Shown: positions 1-8,333 of the stretch, one piece after another
Numbering within the stretch: position 1 is the first letter of the stretch
Layout: each line of letters opens with the position of its first letter
Position numbers and translations under genes: made by a program
Assembly: GCF_000381825.1 (NCBI RefSeq)
Contig: NZ_KB907123.1
Location: forward strand, 148,021-212,020
Direction of reading: 5' to 3'
Length of the DNA: 64,000 nt
DNA from: Thioalkalivibrio sp. ALJT
Lineage (GTDB): Bacteria; Pseudomonadota; Gammaproteobacteria; Ectothiorhodospirales; Ectothiorhodospiraceae
Notes under the pieces: generated by a model
Told to the model about the DNA's origin: nothing
What the model saw: only the letters and a program-made list of their open reading frames with translations
The model's database searches: none

Positions 1-517
1 CCTGGTGACTGGCCAGACGGTAGACCAGTAACGTGGTGACCAGCCCCCCGAGGAACGCCGCCACGGGCAGCGCCGCCATGCCCAGCCACCCTACCAGCGG
101 CGCCAGCACCGTGCCCCCGAGCACAATCACCGCCACCGCTGCGAACGCGGCTCCCGCGGCGACCCCGATTAATCCGGGGTCGGCGAGCGGGTTCCGAAAC
201 AGCCCCTGCAGCGCTGCACCGCTGGCGCCCAGCGCCGCTCCCACGAGGGCACCCAGCACCACACGCGGCAGTCTCACTTCGAGCAGCACGTAGCGGGTCC
301 ACTCGTCGCCTCCGGCCCCCGGCAGCAGGACGAGAAGATCCCGCGGGGAGGTCGCCACGGCGCCGGTGAGCAGACCGATTATCATGACCAGCCCCAGCGC
401 CGGGATCAGTGCCAGGGTCACATAGCGCGCGCGAGTCTGGCGTGATCCCGGGTGCTCGCTCCCGGTCGGCGCTTGACCTTCGACCGCGAGTCCCGCGCGT
501 TCGAGGACGGCGCTCAT
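1..517 (-). CDS. hmuU: Haem ABC transporter permease HmuU (FecCD family), 3' end beyond window
   Basis: Inner-membrane permease that would move haem from the periplasmic binding protein into the cytoplasm. Read from the minus strand, the first 172 codons show a cytoplasmic N-terminus, a first hydrophobic helix near residues 32-52, then the FecCD/BtuC signature RLPRVVLGALVGAALG followed by GAALQGLFRNPLADPGLIG and two more helices. Its ATG overlaps the stop of hmuT by 4 bp (ATGA), so the two are probably translationally coupled. The gene leaves the window at its left edge; the remaining permease part and presumably the ATPase (HmuV) lie outside. The family call is firm and the haem substrate comes from the neighbours. 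Confidence 0.88.
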   Translation of the reverse strand, partial: MSAVLERAGLAVEGQAPTGSEHPGSRQTRARYVTLALIPALGLVMIIGLLTGAVATSPRDLLVLLPGAGGDEWTRYVLLEVRLPRVVLGALVGAALGASGAALQGLFRNPLADPGLIGVAAGAAFAAVAVIVLGGTVLAPLVGWLGMAALPVAAFLGGLVTTLLVYRLASHQ

Positions 518-1347
518 GCGATCGGCGAGCGATGGCCGGTGTCGTGGGCCACCGCACGCTGCAGGAACGTCGCGACCTCGGACACGGCCTGGCCCAGACG
601 CGGCCCGAAGCCCAGCCAGAACAAGGTATCGCCCTGCAGTGTCGGGACGCCCCGCAAGGCCGCGTCGGTCGCGGCGGCCCCGGTGGTGAGAACGGCATCG
701 GGATGCTTCTGCATGAGTGCCTCCACCGATACGGGCCGATAGCCTTCAAACTCGGAAAACACGTTGCGGCCCCCGGCGAGCTGCAGCAGTGCATCTGCCT
801 TGGTTGCACGCCCGGCCGCGACCGTTGCGCCTTCCCCGTGCGACATCAGAAACACCGCGCGAGGTGCCTCGGACGGGGTCTTGCGGCGGACCGCTTCCAG
901 TTCGGTCGCGACTGAGTCGATGATCTTCTGCGCCTCGTCCCGGCGTCCGAACAGGTCGCCCAGGCTCAGGGTGCGGGCACGAAACCCCTCGAAGCCTGGC
1001 TCTCCGGGCAGTACGATCTCGTCGATGCCCATTCGCTCGAGTCTCCGCAGGGTGCGCTCCGGTCCGGCCGAGCCGTCATGCAGCAGGGCACTGGGCCGGA
1101 GCGCTGCAATCCCCTCCAGCGGCAACGTGTGCTGGTACCCGACGGTCGGTAGCGCGCGAGCGGTCTCCGGGTAGGTGCTGGTCGTGTCCACACCGACCAG
1201 GCGACCGCCTTCTCCGAGTGCAAAGATCGTCTCGGTTACGCCCCCGCCAATCGACACCAGGCGTTGATCCGGCGGTCCGGCCGTGGCACCGGTCGCCGGC
1301 AGGGCCAGCAGCGCGAGCAGGGAGCGCAGGATCTCACGACGCGACAT
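514..1347 (-). CDS. hmuT: Periplasmic haem-binding protein HmuT
   Basis: Substrate-binding component of the haem ABC importer, 277 aa. The chosen start gives MSRREILRSLLALLALPATGATAG, a short signal peptide with a twin-arginine-free hydrophobic core; a longer open frame to 1440 exists but would lie deep inside hmuS. After the signal come RLVSIGGGVTETIFALG and LVGVDTTSTYPETARALPTVGY, typical of the class III (BtuF/HmuT) binding fold with two lobes joined by a long helix. It overlaps the hmuS end by 14 bp and hmuU by 4 bp. Haem rather than cobalamin is inferred from the adjacent HmuS and receptor. Confidence 0.88.
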   Translation of the reverse strand: MSRREILRSLLALLALPATGATAGPPDQRLVSIGGGVTETIFALGEGGRLVGVDTTSTYPETARALPTVGYQHTLPLEGIAALRPSALLHDGSAGPERTLRRLERMGIDEIVLPGEPGFEGFRARTLSLGDLFGRRDEAQKIIDSVATELEAVRRKTPSEAPRAVFLMSHGEGATVAAGRATKADALLQLAGGRNVFSEFEGYRPVSVEALMQKHPDAVLTTGAAATDAALRGVPTLQGDTLFWLGFGPRLGQAVSEVATFLQRAVAHDTGHRSPIA

Positions 1348-2449
1348 GATGGCTTGCCTCGGCCGAGTTGCAGGGCTCAAGGACGCCCAGCAAGGCCCGC
1401 CAGCGCGGGTCCTGGGGGCGCCCCGGCTTGCGTTCGCCAAATACCTGCATCAGCAGCGTTCCCTGCTCGTCAAACAATTCCAGCGAGTGAACCGGCCCAT
1501 CCACCGTCGGTTTCGCGACGACCCACGCGGAATGGATGGCGCTCACGCGCACATGCAGGTTGAACTGGGGATCGAGGACGTTGAACCAGTCCCCGGCAGG
1601 TACCAGTTTCGATACCGGTCCCGTGTGAATCTGAACCAGGCCACGGTTGCCCACAAACACCATGATGGGCAATGCGTCGTCGCGGGCGTACTCCAGGACG
1701 ATACGGCCTGCATCCTGCTGTACCGGATAGGCGCGTTCCGAGCCCGCCAGACGGAGCGATTGCAGGCGACCGACTCCAAACTGCCGCAGCAGATCGACGA
1801 AGTCATGCGTGTCCTTCAGTGCATCCCAGCGCGCCCGCATGGCCCCCACATCCACGAACGAGTCGGGTGGATCCGCGGGAATCGCATGGGGCGCCGACAC
1901 GCGAATGCCGGGTGACTGATCCGCTGCACGAAACCGGCCGACCAATCGTGACCACGCGGCATCATCCGTTTGCTGCGTGGCGTAGATCTTGTGTAACGCG
2001 AGGCCGTCATCACAAAACACCTGCAGGCTGTGACGCACTCCGCTGCGGGTCTCCTCGGTGACGGCGAATACATGATCCCACTGGCTCAGGAACAGGCGCA
2101 GATCGATGTCCGGGTTCACCAGCAAGCCCATGTTTCCGAATACCTTTGCCCCAAGGTACTTGCCGTGCTTTTCGTGTACGACATGCTCGTTGCGCGTGAG
2201 GGCCATCACCGATCCCAGGGACTCGAGTTCCGCCAACAGGTCCGCCCAGGCAGGGCGCAGACGCACGATCGTCAACCCGTCACAGCGGGCGGCCACCAGC
2301 TGCGCCTCGGATACCCCCAGGCGATCGGCCGCATCGCGCGCACGAATCTGAGGTTCGGCGTCCTTCAGGCTCTGCCAGCGTTGTACGATCTCGCGCGTGG
2401 ATTCGGGGGTGGGTTCCTGCAGTGGAGACAAAAGGGTCATGGCGTTCAT
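1334..2449 (-). CDS. hmuS: Haem-degrading/haem-trafficking factor HmuS (HemS/ChuS family)
   Basis: Cytoplasmic protein of 371 aa that accepts imported haem and releases or transfers it; family members are haem oxygenase-like or haem chaperones. The sequence has the two-fold repeated architecture of HemS, with an N-terminal half containing VMALTRNEHVVHEKHGKY and a second half containing GRLQSLRLAGSERAYPV and VGNRGLVQIHTGPV. A strong ribosome-binding site (GGGAGGATTGCC) precedes the ATG. It sits 16 bp downstream of the receptor gene and overlaps hmuT, so it is in the same Fur-controlled operon. Confidence 0.9.
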   Translation of the reverse strand: MNAMTLLSPLQEPTPESTREIVQRWQSLKDAEPQIRARDAADRLGVSEAQLVAARCDGLTIVRLRPAWADLLAELESLGSVMALTRNEHVVHEKHGKYLGAKVFGNMGLLVNPDIDLRLFLSQWDHVFAVTEETRSGVRHSLQVFCDDGLALHKIYATQQTDDAAWSRLVGRFRAADQSPGIRVSAPHAIPADPPDSFVDVGAMRARWDALKDTHDFVDLLRQFGVGRLQSLRLAGSERAYPVQQDAGRIVLEYARDDALPIMVFVGNRGLVQIHTGPVSKLVPAGDWFNVLDPQFNLHVRVSAIHSAWVVAKPTVDGPVHSLELFDEQGTLLMQVFGERKPGRPQDPRWRALLGVLEPCNSAEASHHVAS

Positions 2450-2465
2450 GGCAATCCTCCCGGGA

Positions 2466-4472
2466 TCAGAAGCGGTATGTGGCCTGGAGACGCAGGTTGC
2501 GTCCCGGGCTGTTGAGAGCTGACAGATGATTGCGGTAGGTGCGGTCGGTCAGGTTGTCGACACCGAGATCAACCCGCAGCGCGTCGTCGAAATGCTGCGG
2601 GTGCCAGCTGAGGAAGAGATCGAACAGGGTGTAGCCCGGCGTGGCGGTGCCATCCTCCGGCACGCGATCCTGGTCGCGCACGGCCGTCATCCGACCGCCC
2701 AGGAGCCACGCTGGCGACAACGCCCGGGTGCCCGCCTCCAGGGACACCTGGTCGGCCGGCATGCCTCCCAGCGGGGTGCCCTGGGCGCGGTCCACCCCGC
2801 GCAGACGCGAGCCCGCGAGCTTCAGATAGCCGGAACGGGTCTGGTAGCCCACTTCCAGTTCCTGCCCGCGAATGCGCGCCTCCCGCACGTTTTCGTTCAG
2901 AGTTCGACCGGTCGGCACGGGAAAGAACGAATCAAACACCACGCGCTGTTCGATGAAGTCGCTCAGACGGTTCTCGTACGCGGAGACCCGCACGTTCAGA
3001 CGATCCCCGTCGCGCAGGATGCCGTCTGTCTCGTACGTGGCGCCGACTTCGACGTTGCGCGCGGTTTCCGGGCGCAGGTTCGGGTTAGGCTCGAAAAGGT
3101 TGCCGGGAAAGTGCTGACCGCCGACATACAGCTCCGTCAGCGAAGGGGCGCGAAACGCCTCGGCATAGCTCGCGTAGGCATCGAGGTTCTGGCTGAGTGC
3201 GTAACGCGCCGCCAGTTGCCACGAGGTCTCGGACTCGCTGCGTGAAGGTTGCCCCGCAGCCTCCTGCCTGAACCGGTCCATGCGTACGCCGGGCGTGAGC
3301 TCGATGCGTTCGCCGAAAAACATCCTGTGGTGTGCGAACGCGGAGGCCACGGTTTGTTCGGCGTCGGGGAACTGCGGTCGATCCAGGCCATTGCGGGTGC
3401 CGGACTGATCATCCCGATACAGTTCACCGCCCAGGATCAGCAGATGATCGACCGATCCTGTCGCAAACCCCTGACGAAACGTCGTATCGAGGCCGAGTGT
3501 GGTCAGCGCGGTTTCGTCATGCCGACCGTCTTCGAGGCGGGTCTCGTCCAGATCGACGCGCGTGCGGTACACAACCACATCCAGCTCGCGCACGTTGGCC
3601 GTGTCCGGGCGCCATTCGTAGCCGAGCGTTTGGGTGTCGCTGCGGGTATTGCGGTCAACAATGTTGTCTGTGCTGGCGGTGTTCGCCGCCGAGGGGATCT
3701 CGTGGTCGTTGCGATAGGCGCTCAGGCCCAGTTCGAACCGGTGGTGTTCGTGCGGCTGAAAGGATGCGTTGACCAGCCCCGAGAGGACAGCGTCGGCGGT
3801 GTTCGGCACATCCTCGCCGCGGCCATCGGCGAAGTCGCTGGCGTTGCGCCGTGCCACGCTTCCGAGCAGGCCCCAGCGCTCGCCCCGGGTCGCTGCGGTA
3901 CCCGCCAGCAGGGTTTCCTGCCCCTGGTCCCGGTAACCGCCCGTGACCCTCCCGCCCTGTGTTTCACCCGGGTGCAGAAAGTCATCTGCGCGCTGGGTCC
4001 GCAGGCTCATCACCCCGCCCAGCGCACCGCTACCGTGCTGGGTCGAGGCAGGGCCTCGTAGCACCTCGACCTGTTGCAGGATCTCGGGATCGAAGAATAC
4101 CCGGCCGCGGTGCCCGGAACGAAAGTTCTGGCGCGCACCGTCCTGGCGTATGACCACGCGCTCGTCCCCCAGACCGCGGATGACCGGCTGCAGCGCCGTC
4201 GTGCGGGGGCCACCGCTGGTGGTGACACCGGGCATGTCTTGCAGAACGTCATCCAGAGAACGCGCCTGCTGTTGCTGCAGCGTCTCGCGGTTCTTGACCG
4301 AGGCCTGCGAGGGACCGTCCTGGCTCGTGGTTCCGAAACGGTCGGCATAGACGCGAACCGGCTCGAGTTGCAGCGGACCTTCCGGCGTGCCCCCGGTCGC
4401 AGGCGAGGCCAGGCCAAGGCCCAGCAGGGCGAGGCCCGCGGAACGGTACAGTGTGGTTTGCTTGCGATGCAT
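2466..4472 (-). CDS. TonB-dependent haem/haemoglobin outer-membrane receptor
   Basis: Outer-membrane gated channel of 668 aa. A signal peptide (residues 1 to about 27) is followed by a plug domain containing RSLDDVLQDMPGVTTSGG, QPVIRGLGDERVVIRQDGAR and VEVLRGPASTQHGSGALGGV, and then a 22-strand barrel. The SYAEAFRAPSLTELY segment is typical of haemoglobin/transferrin/lactoferrin-type receptors. The C-terminus ends in aromatic Phe (LQATYRF), as needed for barrel assembly. It is the first gene of the haem operon, with ribosome-binding site AGGTAAGG, and a Fur-like promoter lies about 110-140 bp upstream. The exact ligand (haem, haemoglobin) is not determined by sequence alone. Confidence 0.92.
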   Translation of the reverse strand: MHRKQTTLYRSAGLALLGLGLASPATGGTPEGPLQLEPVRVYADRFGTTSQDGPSQASVKNRETLQQQQARSLDDVLQDMPGVTTSGGPRTTALQPVIRGLGDERVVIRQDGARQNFRSGHRGRVFFDPEILQQVEVLRGPASTQHGSGALGGVMSLRTQRADDFLHPGETQGGRVTGGYRDQGQETLLAGTAATRGERWGLLGSVARRNASDFADGRGEDVPNTADAVLSGLVNASFQPHEHHRFELGLSAYRNDHEIPSAANTASTDNIVDRNTRSDTQTLGYEWRPDTANVRELDVVVYRTRVDLDETRLEDGRHDETALTTLGLDTTFRQGFATGSVDHLLILGGELYRDDQSGTRNGLDRPQFPDAEQTVASAFAHHRMFFGERIELTPGVRMDRFRQEAAGQPSRSESETSWQLAARYALSQNLDAYASYAEAFRAPSLTELYVGGQHFPGNLFEPNPNLRPETARNVEVGATYETDGILRDGDRLNVRVSAYENRLSDFIEQRVVFDSFFPVPTGRTLNENVREARIRGQELEVGYQTRSGYLKLAGSRLRGVDRAQGTPLGGMPADQVSLEAGTRALSPAWLLGGRMTAVRDQDRVPEDGTATPGYTLFDLFLSWHPQHFDDALRVDLGVDNLTDRTYRNHLSALNSPGRNLRLQATYRF

Positions 4473-4580
4473 CAGCCCTTACCTCTGAATCAAGGCGGTC
4501 TGGCTGGCATGCAGAAGCGGCTGGCTAGACAACAGTGCGAAAGTGGAGATACGTCGCCGCAGCGCCCGTGTCTCGTATTT

Positions 4581-4614
4581 ATGCGAATAATACTGATTCG
4601 CATTTGCATGTCAA
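4581..4614 (-). promoter_or_regulatory. Fur-overlapped promoter of the haem operon
   Basis: On the minus strand a TTGACA -35 (4609-4614) and TATTAT -10 (4587-4592) are separated by exactly 16 nt. A perfect 8-7-8 inverted repeat, ATGCGAAT-N7-ATTCGCAT (4581-4603), covers the -10, which resembles the Fur-box layout. It faces the haem receptor gene. Seen: promoter hexamers and palindrome. Inferred: iron-dependent repression by Fur. Confidence 0.72.
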
Positions 4615-4659
4615 GCACGATCAGCGTGCGCATTCAGGAAACATTCGAGCCGAGAACAT

Positions 4660-4690
4660 AAAAAAGCCGCCGGATGCGCAATCCGGCGGC
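4660..4690 (-). terminator. Rho-independent terminator (minus strand)
   Basis: A perfect 10-bp GC-rich stem, GCCGCCGGAT with its complement (4666-4675 and 4681-4690) around a 5-nt loop, is followed on the minus strand by six U (4660-4665). It ends whatever is transcribed leftward from the promoter at 4781-4808, before the haem operon promoter begins. Confidence 0.85.
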
Positions 4691-4774
4691 AATGCTTACG
4701 GAGGTTGGAGAGACCAAAGGCAGGGAGTCGCCTTTCGTCCTGGCGACACACAGCTGTCCAGGCCGTGTATCTAA
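4660..4774 (-). ncRNA. Candidate Fur-repressed small RNA between metE and the haem operon
   Basis: A minus-strand promoter (TTGACG-N16-TATCAT) overlapped by a Fur-like palindrome lies just upstream, and a strong intrinsic terminator closes the unit at 4660. The predicted transcript is about 115 nt. No credible open reading frame with a ribosome-binding site is visible inside. Promoter, Fur site, short non-coding body and terminator next to an iron-uptake operon are the layout of RyhB/PrrF-type iron-sparing RNAs, although I see no sequence similarity to those. Alternatives: a leader with attenuator for the haem operon, or an independent read-out of metE. The start site is inferred from the -10 position. 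Confidence 0.55.
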
Positions 4775-4776
4775 GT

Positions 4777-4808
4777 GAGAATGATACTCATCTCTGTTTT
4801 TGCGTCAA
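4777..4808 (-). promoter_or_regulatory. Fur-overlapped promoter upstream of the candidate small RNA
   Basis: On the minus strand -35 TTGACG (4803-4808) and -10 TATCAT (4781-4786) are spaced by 16 nt, and the -35 overlaps the metE stop codon. GAGAATGATACTCATCTC (4777-4794) is an interrupted palindrome close to the classical Fur consensus GATAATGATAATCATTATC and covers the -10. The same geometry occurs at the haem promoter about 190 bp further on. Confidence 0.7.
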
Positions 4809-7123
4809 GCCCCGGAACGGGCTTTTTGGCCGGCCTCGGAATGGCGACTCCGCATCTCGCGCGCAGCATGGACCATCGCCTCCAGCGATGGACGGACCTC
4901 GTCCCAGTTGCGGGTCTTGAGTCCGCAGTCGGGGTTGACCCACAGCCGTTCGGCCGGGACTCCGCGTGCGGCCTTTTCCAGCAGCGCGACCATCTCCTCG
5001 ACCTGCGGGATGCGCGGAGAGTGGATGTCATAGACGCCCGGTCCGATCTCGTTCGGGTAGGTGGAGCGCTCGAAGGCATCCAGCAGTTCCATATCCGAGC
5101 GTGCGGTCTCGATGGTGATGACGTCGGCATCCAGTGATGCGATGGCATCGATGATGTCGTTGAACTCCGAGTAGCACATGTGGGTATGGATCTGGGTGAC
5201 ATCGGACACACCGGAGGTCGCGACACGGAAGGAACGGGCGGCCCACTCCAGGTAGTCATTCCATTCGCCTCGACGCAGCGGCAGGCCCTCCCGGAACGCG
5301 GGTTCGTCGACCTGGATCACGCCGATCCCGGCGCTTTCGAGATCGGCGATCTCGTCGCGCAGCGCCAGCGCGATCTGCATGGCAATGGCCTCGCGCGGCA
5401 GGTCGTCGCGTTCGAAGGCCCATTGCAGCATGGTGACCGGGCCGGTCAGCATGGCCTTGGTCGGCTTGTCGGTCAGGGACTGGGCATAACGCATCCACTC
5501 GATGGTCATGGGTGTGCTGCGCTGCACATCGCCGTAGATGATCGGGGGTTTCACACAGCGGGAGCCGTAACTCTGTACCCAGCCATGCCGGGTGAAGGCA
5601 TAACCGTCGAGTTGCTCGCCGAAATACTCCACCATGTCATTGCGTTCCGGTTCGCCGTGAACCAGCACGTCCATGCCGATCGTTTCCTGGAAGCGGATCA
5701 CACGCGCGATCTCCTGGCGCATGGTGCGCTCGTAGTCTTCCCGGGATACTTCGCCGCGGCGGTAGTCTCGACGTACCCGCCGAATGGTCCGGGTCTGCGG
5801 GAAGGAGCCGATGCTGGTCGTCGGGAACAGCGGGAGGTTGAGTGCGCGTTGTTGCAGCGGTGCACGTTGTTCATAGGCCGAGCCGCGGCAGTCATCGTGC
5901 GGTGCCAGTGCCTCCACCCGTTTCCGCACCAGTGGCTGGTGTGTACGCGCGGCATTCTGGCGGCTGTTGCGCGCGCGGCGGCTGCGCTCCAGCTCTGCGG
6001 CGATGGCTGCACGGCCCGCGGTCAGGCCACGCTTGAGGGCCGCCAGCTCGGCGAGTTTCTGCCTTGCGAAGGCCATCCAGCCGTGCAGTTTCGTATCCAG
6101 CCCGGTCTCCTGTTCCAGGTCCACCGGCACATGCAGCAAGGGGCAGGAGGGTGCCAGCCACAGGCGGTCGGCACCCAGGCTGCTCGCGGCCGGCTCCAGG
6201 GTGTCCATGCAGGCCTCCAGGTCGGCAGCCCACACGTTGCGACCGTCGATGACGCCGAGCGACAGGATCTTGTCCTGCGGCACTCGCGCAATCAGGGTGG
6301 ATACTTCGCTCGCGCCGCGCACGGCATCCACATGAAGCCCGGCGACCGGCAGTTCCATGGCGAGATCGCGCTGGCTGCCAAGGGTGCCGAAGTAGGTTGC
6401 GAGCAGGATGCGTGGCCCACCCCGATGGAGGCGGTCGTAAGCGGTCTGCAATGCCGATTGCCATTCGACCGGGAGATCCGTTGCGAGGATGGGTTCGTCC
6501 ATCTGGACCCAGCCAGCCCCCTCGTCTCCGAGCCATTCAAGGAGCTCTTGATAGATCGGGACGAGCCGGTCCAGCAATTCGAGGGGCTCCCCGTCATCCT
6601 TCATTTTCGCCAGATACAGGAAGCTGACGGGGCCGAGCAGCACCGGCTTGGGTTGCAGCCCCATTGCGCGCGCCTCGCGGATCTCGGTCTGCAGGCGGCT
6701 CGGATCGGCCGCGAAGGTTTGCTGGAGCGTCAGTTCCGGGACCAGATAGTGGTAGTTCGTATCGAACCACTTGGTCATCTCGAGGGCCGGCACATCCGGC
6801 AGCCGGGCGTTTCGCGAACGCCCGCGGGCCATGTAGAAGGCCAGATCCAGCGGGTCTTCGCTCGCCGCCGCGTGGAAGCGCTGCGGCAGAACCCCCAGGG
6901 TGAGCATCATGTCCAGCACGTGATCGTAGAAACTGAAGTCGCCGACCGGGACTTGCTCGATGCCCGCCTCGCGCTGCCAGCTCCAGTGCCGTCGGCGCAG
7001 TTCGCGCCCCGTTGCTTCCAGTTCTTCGCGGTTGCTGTCGCCGCGCCAGTAATGCTCGAGCGCGGTCTTCAGCTCGCGTCGGGCACCGATACGGGGAAAG
7101 CCAAGGTTATGCGTGGTGATCAT
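4805..7123 (-). CDS. metE: Cobalamin-independent methionine synthase MetE
   Basis: Transfers the methyl group of 5-methyltetrahydropteroyl-glutamate to homocysteine in the cytoplasm. The protein is 772 aa, the usual family length, starting [19 protein letters not shown]; an upstream extension of the open frame to 7336 overlaps the divergent metR and is not used. Zinc ligands are visible: His648 and Cys650 in [10 protein letters not shown], and Cys733 in [30 protein letters not shown] marks the start of the second barrel. Divergent metR, 81 bp away, is its usual activator. The genome also has metH (35898-39689), so MetE is probably the back-up enzyme when cobalamin is short or methionine demand is high. 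Confidence 0.97.
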   Translation of the reverse strand: MITTHNLGFPRIGARRELKTALEHYWRGDSNREELEATGRELRRRHWSWQREAGIEQVPVGDFSFYDHVLDMMLTLGVLPQRFHAAASEDPLDLAFYMARGRSRNARLPDVPALEMTKWFDTNYHYLVPELTLQQTFAADPSRLQTEIREARAMGLQPKPVLLGPVSFLYLAKMKDDGEPLELLDRLVPIYQELLEWLGDEGAGWVQMDEPILATDLPVEWQSALQTAYDRLHRGGPRILLATYFGTLGSQRDLAMELPVAGLHVDAVRGASEVSTLIARVPQDKILSLGVIDGRNVWAADLEACMDTLEPAASSLGADRLWLAPSCPLLHVPVDLEQETGLDTKLHGWMAFARQKLAELAALKRGLTAGRAAIAAELERSRRARNSRQNAARTHQPLVRKRVEALAPHDDCRGSAYEQRAPLQQRALNLPLFPTTSIGSFPQTRTIRRVRRDYRRGEVSREDYERTMRQEIARVIRFQETIGMDVLVHGEPERNDMVEYFGEQLDGYAFTRHGWVQSYGSRCVKPPIIYGDVQRSTPMTIEWMRYAQSLTDKPTKAMLTGPVTMLQWAFERDDLPREAIAMQIALALRDEIADLESAGIGVIQVDEPAFREGLPLRRGEWNDYLEWAARSFRVATSGVSDVTQIHTHMCYSEFNDIIDAIASLDADVITIETARSDMELLDAFERSTYPNEIGPGVYDIHSPRIPQVEEMVALLEKAARGVPAERLWVNPDCGLKTRNWDEVRPSLEAMVHAAREMRSRHSEAGQKARSGA

Positions 7124-7192
7124 GGATGGGTCTCCGGGTTGAACACGCGGCCCAGTCTCCGCAAGCTGTAGGCATGAGTAAAACGATATTTC

Positions 7193-7209
7193 TTCATTGT
7201 TTTTATGAA
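7193..7209. promoter_or_regulatory. Possible MetR binding site
   Basis: TTCAT-N7-ATGAA is an inverted repeat in the AT-rich metE/metR divergent region, and its right half is the metR start codon region. LysR-type proteins bind such sites and MetR recognises TGAA/TTCA half sites. The spacing is not the E. coli one, so this is only a candidate. Confidence 0.3.
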
Positions 7210-8167
7210 TATTGATCATGACCTGGCGATCACCCTGGACGTTCGCCACCTGCGGGCGATTCGGGAGATCGTGCGCCTGGGCAGCGTGACGGCCGCAGCC
7301 GAAAGCCTCTGCGTGACGCAGTCGGCGCTGTCGCATCAGTTGCGTCAGTTGGAGGAACGGTTGGGCGTTACCCTGTTTGAACGCCGTACGCGGCCTGTGC
7401 GGCTGTCGGGTGCGGGCGAGCGATTGTTACAGGCGGCCGACCGGGTGTTGCCCGAGATCACTGCCGCCCAGCGCGATGTGGTGCAGATCCGCGACGGGGG
7501 GCGTGGCCGTCTCTTCCTGGTGCTGGAGTGTCACAGTTGCTTTCAGTGGTTGATGCCCGCGGTCGGGGCCTTTCGGCGGCACTGGCCGGAGGTGGAACTG
7601 GATCTGACCCTCAGCCATGGTTTCACGGCCCTGGACGCCTTGCGCAACGGTGATGTGGATGCCGCCGTTGCAGTCGATCCGGTGGATGATCCCGACCTGG
7701 AATCGGTCCACCTGATGGACTACGAAAATCTCCTGGTGGTGCCGGCCGGACACCGGCTGGCCGAGCGGCCTTGCGCGGCGCCGGAGGATCTACATGGGGA
7801 GACGTTGATCACGTATCCGGTCAGCGAGGAGCGTCTGGATATTTATCGGCGCTTTCTGCATCCGGCGGGGCTTTCGGTCCCGCGGCGGACCACGGAGGTC
7901 AGCGCCATGCTCCTGCAACTCGTGGCCAGTCGCCGCGGGGTTGCGGTCCTGCCGGACTGGGCCCTTCCGGAGCTGGAGGCCGGGCTCGACGGCGGGGCCG
8001 CCGGACCGCCTGCGACCCGGCGTGTGCGGCTTGGCCCGGAGGGCCTTTGGAGCCAGCTGGCGATCACCGTTCGTCGTGCCGACCGGGAGCGTCCGTACAT
8101 CCTGGATTTCGTCGCAACCGCGCGCGACATTCTGCGCGAGGCCAGGGGCCAGGGAGACGCTGATTGA
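7205..8167 (+). CDS. metR: LysR-type regulator MetR
   Basis: Transcriptional activator of metE that uses homocysteine as co-inducer. 320 aa: an N-terminal winged helix-turn-helix (about residues 15-70, [20 protein letters not shown]) and a LysR substrate domain with the MetR-type segment [21 protein letters not shown]. It is divergent from metE, the standard arrangement. The last four sense codons and the stop (G-D-A-D-stop) lie within the repeat terminus that begins at 8153, so the native C-terminus appears to have been replaced or extended by repeat sequence. Function is unlikely to be affected because the tail is beyond the effector domain. Confidence 0.93.
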   Translation: MNIDHDLAITLDVRHLRAIREIVRLGSVTAAAESLCVTQSALSHQLRQLEERLGVTLFERRTRPVRLSGAGERLLQAADRVLPEITAAQRDVVQIRDGGRGRLFLVLECHSCFQWLMPAVGAFRRHWPEVELDLTLSHGFTALDALRNGDVDAAVAVDPVDDPDLESVHLMDYENLLVVPAGHRLAERPCAAPEDLHGETLITYPVSEERLDIYRRFLHPAGLSVPRRTTEVSAMLLQLVASRRGVAVLPDWALPELEAGLDGGAAGPPATRRVRLGPEGLWSQLAITVRRADRERPYILDFVATARDILREARGQGDAD

Positions 8168-8268
8168 ATCGCGCGTCCGCGCTCGAGTCGCTTTTGCGTG
8201 CGTTTAATGCGCGGTGACGGCCGTGCAGTCACTCTGCTACAGGTGAACCGCAACGCTGTGCGTGCGCG
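8153..8268. repeat. Half copy of the MITE-like repeat (right half, inverted)
   Basis: This stretch matches the reverse complement of the right half of the full copy at 45902-46252, beginning with the terminal GGAGACGCTGATTGAATCGC and continuing through the conserved hairpin GTGAC...GTCAC (about 8214-8233) and the CAGGTGAACCGCAACGCTGTGCG block. Similarity stops near 8268. It starts inside the last codons of metR and contributes its stop codon. Confidence 0.8.
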
Positions 8269-8333
8269 ACGATCGCGCAAACCCGGCCGGCTTCTGCCCC
8301 AGTTGATGGTTTCCAATACCCGGTATTACAGGG

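Noticed and set aside
5180-7171. A 663-codon frame antisense to metE
   Set aside because: Shadow frame in high-GC DNA; metE is intact with zinc ligands.
8315-8327. AATACC-C-GGTATT palindrome
   Set aside because: Short and isolated at the end of the methyltransferase gene, with no second copy or promoter to connect it to.
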